DNA of 64,000 nucleotides, taken from contig NC_080546.1 in the NCBI RefSeq assembly GCF_028640845.1, positions 77,370,697-77,434,696 of the forward strand. Reading direction: 5' to 3'. Shown here in pieces: positions 54,475 through 64,000 of the stretch. Positions within the stretch are counted from its first letter, which is position 1. Every line of letters begins with the position of its first letter. The notes under the pieces are model-generated. The model was not told the DNA's origin. It was given only the letters and a program-made list of their open reading frames with translations, and did not search any database. Origin of the DNA: Ahaetulla prasina. Lineage: Eukaryota > Chordata > Lepidosauria > Squamata > Colubridae. Both the position numbers and the translations under genes were made by a program.

Positions 54475-54651
54475 TGTAATGTATCTTTAAAAGTTTTGGC
54501 GGGAATTAGCACGTTGCTGGTTGGTTGAGGCCACCGGCCGAACTGTATATAAAGAGAGGTTTGCCCCAGTACTGGTTGCTGGGTTCACTGTATATTAAAG
54601 AGCTGTTGTCACTACCCTGGTCTCCTGCCTCGTTATTGCCCAAACTTAACA
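54475..54651 (+). mobile_element. Gypsy 3' LTR (177 bp)
   Basis: Identical to the 5' LTR except G for A at 54520. It ends CTTAACA at 54651. Confidence 0.93.
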
Positions 54652-54775
54652 GGTTCAAAATGTTTCACTCCATATCCAAGTAGCTTCTTCAGTCTGTATG
54701 AGTTGGCTAGGTTCAGATTGAAGAAGCTACTTGGATAAAGCAGCAAAATGTTTCAAACCAACAAGAAAAGAAGTC
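54652..54775. repeat. Foldback repeat, left arm cut by the gypsy element
   Basis: ccaagtagcttcttcag (about 54677-54693) is mirrored at about 54719-54735, and the outer arms (caaaatgtttcac) also pair. It is the family of 21530-21690. The left arm starts inside the motif, right at the LTR boundary. Confidence 0.65.
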
Positions 54776-55614
54776 CAGGTTGTCATGACTCAACGTCCAG
54801 GCATCTGGAAGCATGCATATGCCTAAGTGAGGAAAGGAACATCCAGAGACAAAGGCCTTTCAGGTAACTCTTAGTAATATCAATCCAATTTGGAAGAAGT
54901 TATGGGAAAAATAAGAATTACAAATGGAATATGATATCTGAATTGCTTGCAAAATTGCATGATTTAAGTATGATGGCTTCATAATAAAACTTTGCCTGGA
55001 AGCATCCCAAGTCTTTTCCATCTGTGAACATTGATTAAGAAACCAATAACTGTTGCTGTGAACTTAACTTCCCAAATAAACATTTTGCTGGATAAGAAAA
55101 TGTACATCTGATCTAGATGGATATCTGCATTTCACCATGCACAAATCATCAGGTCATTGTGTATCAGCACCGCTTTCAAAGCACAGATAAGGACATTTTT
55201 AAATGGTGACCATAGCAGCTCTCTTTAGTCTCACAGTAGAAAAGCACAATGCCTGCTTGAAAAGCTCATCAACCATATCAACCCCCCTTTAAAAAGCACT
55301 CATTGTTTAAAGGCCATAGTTCATGATCATTAATTATTTCTTGCTATTAACAACTGGTACTCAGGCATATTCAGATTAAAAATGAAAGACACAATCCCAG
55401 ATGGATGCACTACTAATTGAAATAATAGGTTTACGGGACTGACAATTTTTTAAAAATTGGAATTGCGAAAATAACACCAGGAAAAGGAGTTCAATAAAAA
55501 GTAGTGGTTTTTCTATACCTCCTAGACTTAATCCCAGGCAGCCATCAATCTCCATTAGATTTACTATAGGTTAGGAAACTTATAAATTTATTCAAGTTAT
55601 AAAACTACAGTACC
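54776..55614. other. No gene seen
   Basis: Unique-looking AT-rich DNA up to the sharp start of block B. Confidence 0.4.
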
Positions 55615-56575
55615 CATTTCATATATTAAAGGAAATTATATCACTCATTGGCTTTCGCTTTTTAAAAAAAAATCATTATGGATGTCAATTGCAAGAGGAA
55701 TTGCTATGTCATGTCCTCTTTACAATAAAAACACTGTGAAATGTTGGGCTGAGTAGAAAGGGAACTCAGCAAATGTGCAGATAAAACATACAGAAGGATC
55801 TTGACAGACTTGAACATTGGGCGCTATCTCACAAAGTGAAATTCAACTGTGAAAAAAGTAAGATTCTACATTTAGGCAAGAAAAACAAAATGTACAGGTA
55901 CGATATATGTGGTACCTCACTCAATAGTAGCAACTGTGAGAGGGATCTTGGAGTTCTAGTGGACAACCATTTAGATATGAGCCAGCAGTGTGCAGTAGCT
56001 GCCAAAAAAGCCAACACAGTTCTAGGCTGCATAAACAGAGGGATAGAATCAAGATCACGTGAAGTGTTAATACCACTTTATAATGCCTTGGTAAGGCCAC
56101 ACTTGGAATATTGCATTCAGTTTTGGTCGCCACGATGTAAAAAAGATGCTGAGACTGTAGAAAGAGTGCAGAGAAGAGCAACAAAGATGATTAGGGGACT
56201 GGAGGCTAAAACATATGAAAAATGTTTGCAGGAACTGGGCATGGCTAGTTTAATGAAAAGAAGGAGCAGAGGTGACATGATCGCAGTGTACTGATATTTG
56301 AGGCGCTCTCACAAAAAAGAGGCTGGTCAACCTATTTACCAAAGCACCAGAAGGCAAGATAAGAAGCAATGGATGGAAACTAATCAAGGAGAGAAGCAAC
56401 CCTAGAACAAAGGAGAAATTTCCTGATGGTGAAGACAAGTAACCAGTGGAATAGCTTGCTTTCAGATGTTCTGGGTGCTCCATCACTGGAGGTTTTTAAG
56501 AAGAGATTGGACAGCCATTCGTCCAGAATGGTAAAAGGTCTCCTGCTTCTGCAAGTGGTTGGACTAGAAGCTCTC

Positions 56576-56680
56576 CGTTGTGTATGATCCTATTGGTGGG
56601 AATTTCCAGCGGGAAAACATTCAAATCCTATTGGCTGGTACCTGAGCTAGGTGTGTATAAAAGGGGGACCCTTCTGCCTG

Positions 56681-56765
<85 letters not shown>

Positions 56766-57394
56766 TCAGAGTTGGAAGGGACCTTGGAGGTCTTCTAGTC
56801 GAACCCCCTGCCCAGGCAGGAAACCCTACACCATTTCAGACAAATGGCTATCCAACATTTTCTTAAAAATTTCCAGTGTTGGAGCATTCACAACTTCTGC
56901 AGGCAAGTTGTTCCACTGATTAATTGTTCTAACTGTCAGGAAAGTTCTCCTTAGTTCTAGGTTGCATCTCTCCTTGATTAGTTTCCACCCATTGCTTCTT
57001 GTTCTACCCTTTGGAGAATAGTTTGACTCCCTCTTCTTTGTGGCAACCCCTGAGATATTGGAACACTGCTATCATGTCTCCCCTAGTCTTTCTTTTCATT
57101 AAACTAGGCATACCGAGTTCCTGCAACCATTCTTCATATGTTTTAGCCTCCAGTCCCCTAATCATCTTTGTTGCTCTTCTCTGCACTCTTTCTAGAGTCT
57201 CAACATCCTTTTTACATCGTGGTGACCAAAACTGAATGCAGTATTCCAAGTGTGGCCTTACCAGGGCATTATAAAGTGGTATTAACACTTTAACGTAACG
57301 TATTAACGTATGTACTTTCGCTGAAGTCTCACACTAAATAAAAGAGCTGTTGTCACTCACTTGTCTCAAGCCTCCTCACTCACCCGATCTAACA
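56576..57394 (+). mobile_element. Solo LTR (block B), split by an antisense CR1
   Basis: Counterpart of 43053-43856. The first base is mutated (CGTTGTG instead of TGTTGTG) but the CTCTC target duplications persist at 56571-56575 and 57395-57399. Confidence 0.8.
56682..57288 (-). mobile_element. CR1-group LINE 3' end with (AAT)n tail (block B)
   Basis: Counterpart of 43159-43750. The AAT run is about five units longer than in A. The minus ORF 57004-57288 is intact over the same C-terminal region. Confidence 0.85.
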
Positions 57395-57420
57395 CTCTCC
57401 AACTCTGTTATTCTGTTAAG

Positions 57421-57998
57421 TGACTGTTCTACGGTCACTTAATGATTTTCACAACTGAACATGGACTGGCTTTCTCCACCTCTTGTTTAACCACCACATT
57501 ACACATTTAATTTTGATGTATTCCATTTTGCCCATATCTGGTAAGCCAAGATGTATCTTACTGTAGCTGTGAAAGAGGTTCACCACAAGATAGTTGTTTA
57601 GCCTGGTATGTGCTTTCAGGGTCATCTGTATGTTATTGATTTAATCACTTTAGGCTTTTATTTGCCAGCCTATGACACAGACGCCGATTTCTAAACGTTT
57701 AACTATGCATTTGGCAATTCTAAGCCACAAAGGAATGTGTATCAGTCTGGAAAACACAAGAGTCAGCAGTCTTTTGCCCCAGTAAGCATGAGAAAGTTTA
57801 AGAAAGCAAAGTTAACAAGGACAAGGGGAAAGGAGATAAATACGCCACATGTCACTGTCTGATGAAGAAACATGTCACACAGCTCCGGGCAACTACCATA
57901 GCTCTTCCTTGCATTTAGCGAAATGTATAGTCTATGTGACTGTAAAACTACAGTTATCCTTTTTGCAGTCTACTACAGTACATTAGAGATAGCATCAA
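57421..57998. other. Unique-looking part of block B
   Basis: Matches block A 43886-44440 closely, except for about 25 extra bases at about 57966-57992 (agtctactacagtacattag). No gene seen. Confidence 0.5.
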
Positions 57999-58008
57999 GC
58001 AGGGTTCA

Positions 58009-58990
58009 TGTAATGTTAATTAGAATGTAATTGTTATAATAGATATATTTTGGATGATATAGGTGTAATTTTAACAATGTTATTTGACATAAGTAAGGTA
58101 AAGTGAAGATTTTAATTATTACAATTGACACTTTGGATATTTGTAATATTATTTGTTGTATATATAAATGTTAAAGATGTGAAAAGATGGACTATTGCTT
58201 ACCCCTGAAGGTTGGACAGAAAAATTAAAGAAACTAAGTTGGAAATATGAACTATTTTTGAGAGATTGCTAAGGGAAGAAAGACATTTTAGAAGAAACCT
58301 TGGTGAATATTGGAAGATGGAACGTTGTTTTGATATTGATTGATGAAGGTTGGATACGTACTTTATTCAAGAATAAACACTAACTCAATCGGAAACTTTT
58401 GAGAATTCTAGGAGTGGAATGGTCTGATATATAATGGAGTGGAAGAAAAGTATCTTCTTTGTCTTTGGAAGGGGAGTGGAGGTTTTAAGGAACGACTATG
58501 GATTATGATTTGTGCTAGATTTTAATTTTTGTTGTTAGTTTTATACCCTGTACTCGGTTCTCGGAAGTCCTGGGGGTGGGGAGGAAGGAAGGGAGGGAGG
58601 GGTAGAAAATGGATTGATAGTTAATGTACAAAGATGATTGAAGATGTATAATTAATGTAAGATCGGACCTGCCTGGTTACTACTTTAGAATGAAGGGAAA
58701 GAAGGAGTAGAAGAGAGAAGGAGGAAGAGAAGAGGAGGAGGAGGAAAGGAAGGAAGGAAGAGGGAAGAGGGAGAAGAAAGGAATAGGGAGGAAAGAGGAG
58801 AGGATGTAGATAAGAGAGGGGGAGGATGGTTATGGAAAGTAGAAGAAGGTAAAGAAGGAGAGTAAAAGGAAAAGGAAGGGGGTGGTGACCAGGCAGATCC
58901 GATTAATTGTATATGAGGGTACATTAAATATGTTATTGGATATGTTATTGGATAAGAATGTCAAAATAAAACTTTTTAAGACAAAAAAAA
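58009..58990 (+). mobile_element. L1-type LINE 3' end (982 bp), present only in block B
   Basis: Present in block B and precisely absent from A. It ends with the polyadenylation signal AATAAA at 58965-58970 and a poly(A) run. It is flanked by the direct repeat gcagggttca (57999-58008 and 58991-59000; up to 12 bp if shared A's are counted). The A-tail and target duplication point to an L1-like element. No ORF2 frame is left; it is 3'UTR with a purine-rich run at about 58560-58880. Clade assignment is inferred from the tail structure, not from coding sequence. Confidence 0.75.
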
Positions 58991-59257
58991 GCAGGGTTCA
59001 AAGCAACCACAAAATCCCTGCCTCTGAACTGGCAGTAGAAATTTGACTGTGATGTTTATATGGATGGGAAAAAAAGAAGCCATGAAAGCATTGGCAAATG
59101 GAAAGAGAAACTTGCCCAAATTTGAATGGCAACAACAACAAAAGCTTTCTGTATTCCATATTTATAATTTGCATTGCATTCGCTCTTCTTCTCTGCATTA
59201 CTATTACTATTAATCTTCTCATTGTTCCTATCACCCATCTCCCCCCACTTATGACTG

Positions 59258-59260
59258 TAT

Positions 59261-59339
<79 letters not shown>

Positions 59340-59790
59340 TTAATTACATTTGTATACCGCCCTTCTCCCGAAGGACTCAGGGCAGTTCACAGCCAATAAA
59401 AACCGCAATACAGATTAAAAAACAGTATAAAAAACTAATTCGATATATGGCCTAAAAATTTTAAATACGATTAAAAAGCCCATTTAAAAACCCCAATTTT
59501 AAACCCCAATTTAAAACTATGTTTAAGCTAGTCCTGCACGTGGAAACAACAACGTCTTCAGCTCATGCGCGGAAGGTCTGGAGGTCGGGAGTTGGCCGAG
59601 GCAGCTCGTTCCAGAGGCAGAGCCCCCACAGAGAAGGCCCTCCCCCTGGAGGTCGCCAGCCGACATTGTTTGGCTGACGGTATCCGAAGGAGGCCCTCTC
59701 TGTGAGAGCGCACTGGTCGGTGGGAGGCTACTGGTGGCAGTAGGCGGTCCCGTAGATACCCCGGTCCTAAGCCATGGAGCGCTTTAAAGA
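59258..59790 (-). mobile_element. L2-like LINE 3' end (block B)
   Basis: Counterpart of 44702-45255, with a (TTAT)n tail at 59258-59342. The C-terminal ORF is broken here by small deletions near 59580-59620. Confidence 0.8.
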
Positions 59791-59796
59791 TGATAA

Positions 59797-60016
59797 CACA
59801 AGAAAACTTGTTGCTGTATCCTTACGATTTATATTGTTTGTTTCCTAGTATGATTTGATCGCTTATTTGTACCCTATGGCTATCATTAAGTGTTGTATCT
59901 TATGATTCTTGACGAATGTATCTTCTCTTTTTATGTACACTGAGAGCATGTGCACCAAAGACAAATTCCTTGTGTGTCCAATCACACTTGGCCAATAAAG
60001 AATTCCATAAAGAATT
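59797..60016 (+). mobile_element. Rex1/L2-group LINE 3' end (block B)
   Basis: Counterpart of 45261-45480, retaining cttggccaataaagaattc. It is followed at 60017-60414 by the inverted intron-derived segment. Confidence 0.8.
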
Positions 60017-60414
60017 CTATTCTGTTCTCTTAATAGTGATTGTTATTTCATAATTCAATATTCTTAAACATTTTTGAAATCATCATAAGTCTTCAACTTT
60101 TCACACTACGGGAGCATTTCGGTCCTACAAATAAATATATACACAGGATGTAATGCCTATTGATTTCAGAAGCTTAGGGCTCAGTGCCAATTTTTCAACG
60201 GACAGATGAGAAATGCCTATAAAAAAGACACCTTGTAATTTTCCAGTCACAATTTTGGGTGTCCGTCTAAGTGATGATTGTTAGCAATGCAGAACACAGT
60301 GTTTGCCAAAGCCCCAAGGTGCTTATTTTTCACATCTTATTAAGGAAGATTTTGTCCTAATCCAAGTAGTCCTCCCCCACTCTCTCATTGCAAGTTGGCA
60401 GTAGAGCATTTCCT

Positions 60415-60660
60415 TTCAGAGGAAGAGAGAAAGAGGAAGAGAGAGAGAGATGATGGAGATGGAGACAGAGATGGAGGGAGAGAGAGAGAGGGAGGGAGAG
60501 GGAGGGAGGGAGGGAGAGGGAGAGGGAAAAGGAGAGAGAGGGAGGAAGAGACAGGGATGGAGATGGAGATGGAGATGGAGATGGAGATGGAGATGGAGAT
60601 GGAGATGGAGATGGAGATGGAGGGAGGGAGAGAGAGAAGAGAGTGGGAGGGAGAGAGACT
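60415..60660. repeat. Purine-rich minisatellite (block B)
   Basis: A GGAGA-rich run with about eleven GGAGAT hexamers at about 60556-60622. It is flanked by the intron-derived segment and the SINE tail. Confidence 0.85.
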
Positions 60661-60926
60661 TTTTTTTTAATTTGAATTTATATCCCGCCCTTCTCCGAAG
60701 ACTCAGGGCGGCTTACATTGTGTTAAGCAATAGTCTCATCCATTTGTATATTATATACAAAGTCAACTTTTATTGCCCCCAACAATCTGGATCTTCATTT
60801 TACCTACCTTATAAAGGATGGAAGGCTGAGTCAACCTTGGGCCTGGTGGGACTTGAACTTGCAGTAATTGCAAGCAGCTGTGTTAATAACAGACAGACTT
60901 AGCCTGTTGAGCCACCAGAGGCCCTG
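60661..60926 (-). mobile_element. tRNA-derived SINE with L2-like tail (block B)
   Basis: Counterpart of 47441-47706, essentially identical. Confidence 0.75.
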
Positions 60927-60999
60927 ACTTCACTCAGAAATCCATCTCTTACCATAATGTGTTTGATTTCTTTACTTGCAGAGATTTTGAACAAATTCC

Positions 61000-61065
61000 T
61001 TGTGGGTCTAATCACACTTGGCCAAATAAAGTATTCTATTCTTCTATTCTATTCTATAATCATAT
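61000..61065 (+). mobile_element. Rex1/L2-group LINE 3' stub (block B)
   Basis: Counterpart of 47775-47845, with a TATTC-type tail. The 61066-61344 stretch after it is unique-looking and matches A. Confidence 0.7.
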
Positions 61066-61344
61066 GCAATATTGACGAGGTTGCATATTTTTGATCTGAT
61101 AATTTTATTTGATCCCTGCAGTACAGTTGTAATGAACTCATTCCCCCTTCAAATATCTGAAAACATGGCATTATTTTGACCTTATTACAGAGAATACTTT
61201 AATACATTCTTTACAGCTAATAGCACTGGCACACTAATTTAGCACGGTACATTTTTAATATCTTCTGAATCATACAAGTATCAATTTAAAAAGAGACAAG
61301 AAAGAACTTCTTTGAAGTGACTTGCCACAATTAAGAGATATTAC

Positions 61345-62309
61345 ATTTTCAGTAAAGTTTTCAATGTTGCTTGAGTCGGGCTAGTCTAAAGAAAAGAAGA
61401 ATTGGAGTGACATGATAGTAGTATATCAGTATTTGAGGGGCTGCCACAAAAATGAGGGGGTCAAATTATTCTCCAAAGCACCAGAAAGCAGGGCAAGAAA
61501 TAATGGTTGGAAACTAATCAAACAGAGAAGCAACCTGGAATTAAGGAGAAACTTCCTAATAGTGAGGACAATTAATCAGTGGAATAGCTTCCAGAAATCG
61601 CGGGCACTCCATTAGCGGAAGTTTTTTAGAAGACACTAGGTAGTCACTTGTCTGAGATGGTATAGGAGAGTGATGGCTAACAAAGCGGGGGGAGCGCAGG
61701 GAGATGTCGTGCATGTGCATTCAATGCCCCACTCCCCCCGCAATCCCCCATGCATGCACATGCAACCCCCCCCTATGCTCCCATGTGCACGACCCCCTGC
61801 ACCCAATTTTGGGCCTAGCAGACCTACCTGAAGCCTTGGAGGCCGGAAACGGCCCATTTTCAGACTTCTGGTAGGCCTGGTAGGTCTGGTTTTTGCCCTC
61901 CCCAAGCTCCAGAAGCTTTCCTGGAGCCTGGGGAGGGTAAAAACAGCCTCTCCCACCACCATCACCCAGAGGTCCTTTGGAGTCAAAAACACCCTCCCAG
62001 AACCTCCACACGAACCCTGTAATTACCTATCATCCAAAACTGGCTGCATGGGGACTCCTGGGAGGGGAGGGGCAGTGCGGTTGGGGCCAGCCAAAAATCA
62101 GCTAGAGCTGAGGCAGGGCAACGGCTCGCGTACCCGAAGATACGACTCCATGTGCCAACTGGTGGCACGCATGCCGTAGGTTCACCATCATGGTTATAGG
62201 TTCTCCTGCTTGAGCAGGGGGTTGAACTAGAAGACCTCCAAGGTCCCTTCTAGCTATTCTATTCTATTCTATTCTATTCTATTCTATTCTATTCTATTCT
62301 ATTCTATTC
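61345..62309 (+). mobile_element. CR1-group LINE 3' end (block B) with (TATTC)n tail
   Basis: Sense CR1 at 61345-61667 and 62192-62257, split by the hAT element. It ends gacctccaaggtcccttctagc followed by about eleven TATTC units (62256-62309). This tail is the typical snake CR1 microsatellite. The A counterpart has no such array. Confidence 0.85.
61668..62191. mobile_element. hAT element (about 524 bp, block B)
   Basis: Counterpart of 48451-48975. The last 20-25 bases (gcatgccgtaggttcacc) differ more from A than the rest does. Confidence 0.65.
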
Positions 62310-63056
62310 ATATTGAATATTTAGTCTTGCTGTAACATATGAGTAATTCCACGTTTTCAGTTGTTCACAGAATGGTGCCATCTACTGCCTAAAGGTGTTA
62401 ATTAGAAGAGCAAACCTGCTAGGATCTTCAAAGATTACTTTATCCAGAGTAATGTTAATTATATTGTTTATAAGCTGTTCACATTTATTTGTGCATTTAT
62501 TACATACAGTTGAATATATTACTTTTTAGCTAAACACATACATAGAATTAATGGCTTTAAGTTGGAAACAAGTGGCATTTATCTTAGCTTTAAATAATCT
62601 AAATGGCTATTTTGCTGTATGAAAGAGCAACTGAGTATAAAGTTATACGGAAAATGTCACAACAGTATGCAAGTTAAATTCTTCTAACTCTAAATAATTA
62701 TCTCTTTGGTTTACATAGAAATTTTATTTGCCAAATATAAGGATGGTAAGTCTATGACATTTAAATAGTTTTACTGGAAGTAAATATTTAGTAAATATTT
62801 CATTCTGCTTTATATTCATATTTCTGTTTCACAAGAAATAAGTTGGAAGATTTTCCTCCTTTTCAAAATCCTCTGGCTAATAAAATCAGTTGGAGCAAGC
62901 AATTTAGAAAGATTACTAAGGAAGTCTGTAACTATAGGTCAGATTGAGAATTTTAAAAAACCTCCAAGGAGAAGATAGTACCAAACCACTTGCTATCAAT
63001 AACTTCATAAACATAATTCTTCCATAATTCTCTACAAAAGAACAAACAGTTATTCT
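62310..63056. other. No gene seen
   Basis: AT-rich unique-looking DNA after block B. Confidence 0.4.
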
Positions 63057-63230
63057 TGGGAAGATAACAGCGTTCCGTGCGCCTTTGGCGTTGAGTCATG
63101 CCGGCCACATGACCACAGAGAGGTCTTCTGACAGCGCTGGCTCTTCGGCTTTGAAACGGAGATGAGCACCGCCCCCTAGAGTCGGGAATGACTAGCACAT
63201 ATGTGCGAGGGAACCTTTACCTTTACCTTT
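63057..63230 (+). mobile_element. Sauria-type SINE, 5'-truncated
   Basis: It starts in the body (gggaagataacagcgttcc) and runs to a good tail with three ctttac units. The tRNA-like head is missing. Confidence 0.85.
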
Positions 63231-63324
63231 ATATATCTGTCTATTTAGTGGTATAAACTAATTTGTTTGAACAAATAAAACCAGATGAAAAGATTAGGCT
63301 GATGGTACAGTGTTGATGTCTGGG

Positions 63325-63445
63325 GAGAGTCTCAGTCATCCAGGTCATAGTTGTCTCAAAGGTGTCTCAAAAGGCAGTTGGATTATTTTTTCTTTGAGGA
63401 AGGAAAAAATAGTTTGCTTCTCATCCAAGAAGCTTCTTTAATTCT
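63325..63445. repeat. Foldback-family fragment
   Basis: agtcatccaggtcatagttg and tcatccaagaagcttcttt match one arm of 21530-21690 and its upstream flank. The second arm is lost. Confidence 0.6.
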
Positions 63446-64000
63446 GATGGTGGAGAGATGGAAGGATAGGTACTGACAGTTGAGACTGGATAGGGGGGGA
63501 TGGAAGGATTTGTATTTCAATCTGATCTCCTCCCAATATGTTAGAGTTCAGTTCAATTATACACCAATCAACATGACTATGATGACTGGGGTATAGTAGA
63601 AATTAATATGCAACAATGCTGGAAAACATTACTTTTGTGTAATAGTGTTCTAGAATTTTGAAAACAAAAGGCAAAGAAATTATTTTCCAGCCAAGCAATG
63701 CACATTTTAGTTTCTTGGAGGAAAACCTCTGTTTGCAGAATTAACCCATGAATTAAAGTACTACCAAGTGGGATCTGGTGGCATCTAAAAGTGTAACTTT
63801 TCTGGCACTACTCATCACCCTGAATATCTGGAAACCTATGAATTACCTGAACATATTCTCTCTTTCCAACCTAAGGAAAGAATTTTTCAGAGTGAGACTT
63901 ACTGTGTTACTTTCTGCCCTTCTCTATGAAAGATATCATAAAATACCTATACATGAAAGAGTATGTACCTGCAATTCTAGAGAATAGAAACAGTCAGGCA
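63446..64000. other. No gene seen
   Basis: Unique-looking DNA to the end of the window. The 69-aa ORF 63778-63987 has no domain signature. Confidence 0.4.

Larger units (their letters stand above)
50147..54651 (+). mobile_element. Ty3/gypsy LTR retrotransposon, Mag-like (4,505 bp)
   Basis: A complete element with 177-bp LTRs, primer-binding site, gag, protease, reverse transcriptase, degraded RNase H, integrase and polypurine tract in the standard Ty3/gypsy order. The LTRs differ at one position (50192 A, 54520 G), so it looks young. Yet gag and pol are spread over all three frames, so this copy cannot encode a working polyprotein. The outer flanks do not form a target duplication (ctaac before, ggttc after). 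Confidence 0.93.
55783..57420 (+). mobile_element. CR1-group LINE 3' end (block B) split by a solo LTR
   Basis: The frame 55836-56294 (152 aa) covers ERDLGVLVDNHLDM to [13 protein letters not shown] and LMKRRSRGDMIAVY, longer than the broken copy in A. It is interrupted by the LTR at 56576-57394. No endonuclease or catalytic reverse-transcriptase core remains. Confidence 0.85.
55615..62168 (+). repeat. Segmental duplication, copy B
   Basis: Direct copy of 42097-48950, offset by about 13.5 kb at the left end. It carries one L1 insertion absent from A, a 5-bp duplication near 55710 (tgtcatgtc), a longer AAT array, and a single copy of the 1.3-kb unit. The right limit is where similarity to A drops, at about 62168. 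Confidence 0.9.

Noticed and set aside
43128..56866. Frames with long poly-asparagine at 43128-43328 and 56651-56866
   Set aside because: They are translations of (AAT)n arrays attached to CR1 tails, not genes.
44544..59343. Membrane-protein-like frames at 44544-44864 and 59098-59343
   Set aside because: The repeated YLFI residues come from (TTAT)n tails of L2 elements.
45851..60902. Frames rich in MEMEME, GREGER or LHLHLP at 45.9, 47.2 and 60.4 kb
   Set aside because: Translations of the GGAGAT/GGAGA repeat arrays in different frames.

Overview
This window reads as squamate-reptile nuclear DNA, most likely from a snake. The evidence is the repeat content: several tRNA-derived SINEs with the Sauria-SINE layout, CR1-group LINEs with ATTCT/AATAG-type tails, L2-like LINEs, a small BovB-like scrap, many short hAT elements with 8-bp target duplications, and solo LTRs with 5-bp target duplications. 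There is no prokaryotic gene organisation. Family names come from recognition alone, because no repeat library could be searched.

The only host coding sequence I can support is two phase-0 exons on the + strand, 31130-31276 and 34447-34593. Each is 147 bp, each has consensus splice sites, and together they encode 98 residues. They resemble the segment just upstream of the SAM domain in the long isoform of the Rho GTPase-activating protein DLC1. Most of the window is therefore probably intron of that gene. Five LTR copies around these exons (1-353, 12548-13177, 26578-27199, 30179-30722, 36842-37378) all lie antisense to it.

Layout: 1-31 kb is old intron or intergenic DNA densely filled with nested repeats, namely CR1 with hAT insertions, a hAT carrying a captured gene fragment, a Tc1/mariner remnant, an AT-rich microsatellite cluster and two L2 LINEs. 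The two exons and their 3.2 kb intron occupy 31-34.6 kb. More repeats fill 35-42 kb. Then 42097-48950 (block A) and 55615-62168 (block B) are two direct copies of one segment, about 1-2% diverged in the parts I compared. Between them lies a 4.5 kb Ty3/gypsy (Mag-like) LTR retrotransposon at 50147-54651, with nearly identical LTRs but broken reading frames.

The structural history is the most informative part. Block B carries an L1 3'-end insertion at 58009-58990 with target duplications, and block A preserves the empty site. Block A carries a 1,335-bp tandem duplication that B lacks, with a chimeric junction pointing to recombination between a SINE tail and an L2 3'UTR. Part of the 31277-34446 intron (31830-32456) recurs inverted three times inside A and B. 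I found no operon, CRISPR array, riboswitch or new enzymatic system.
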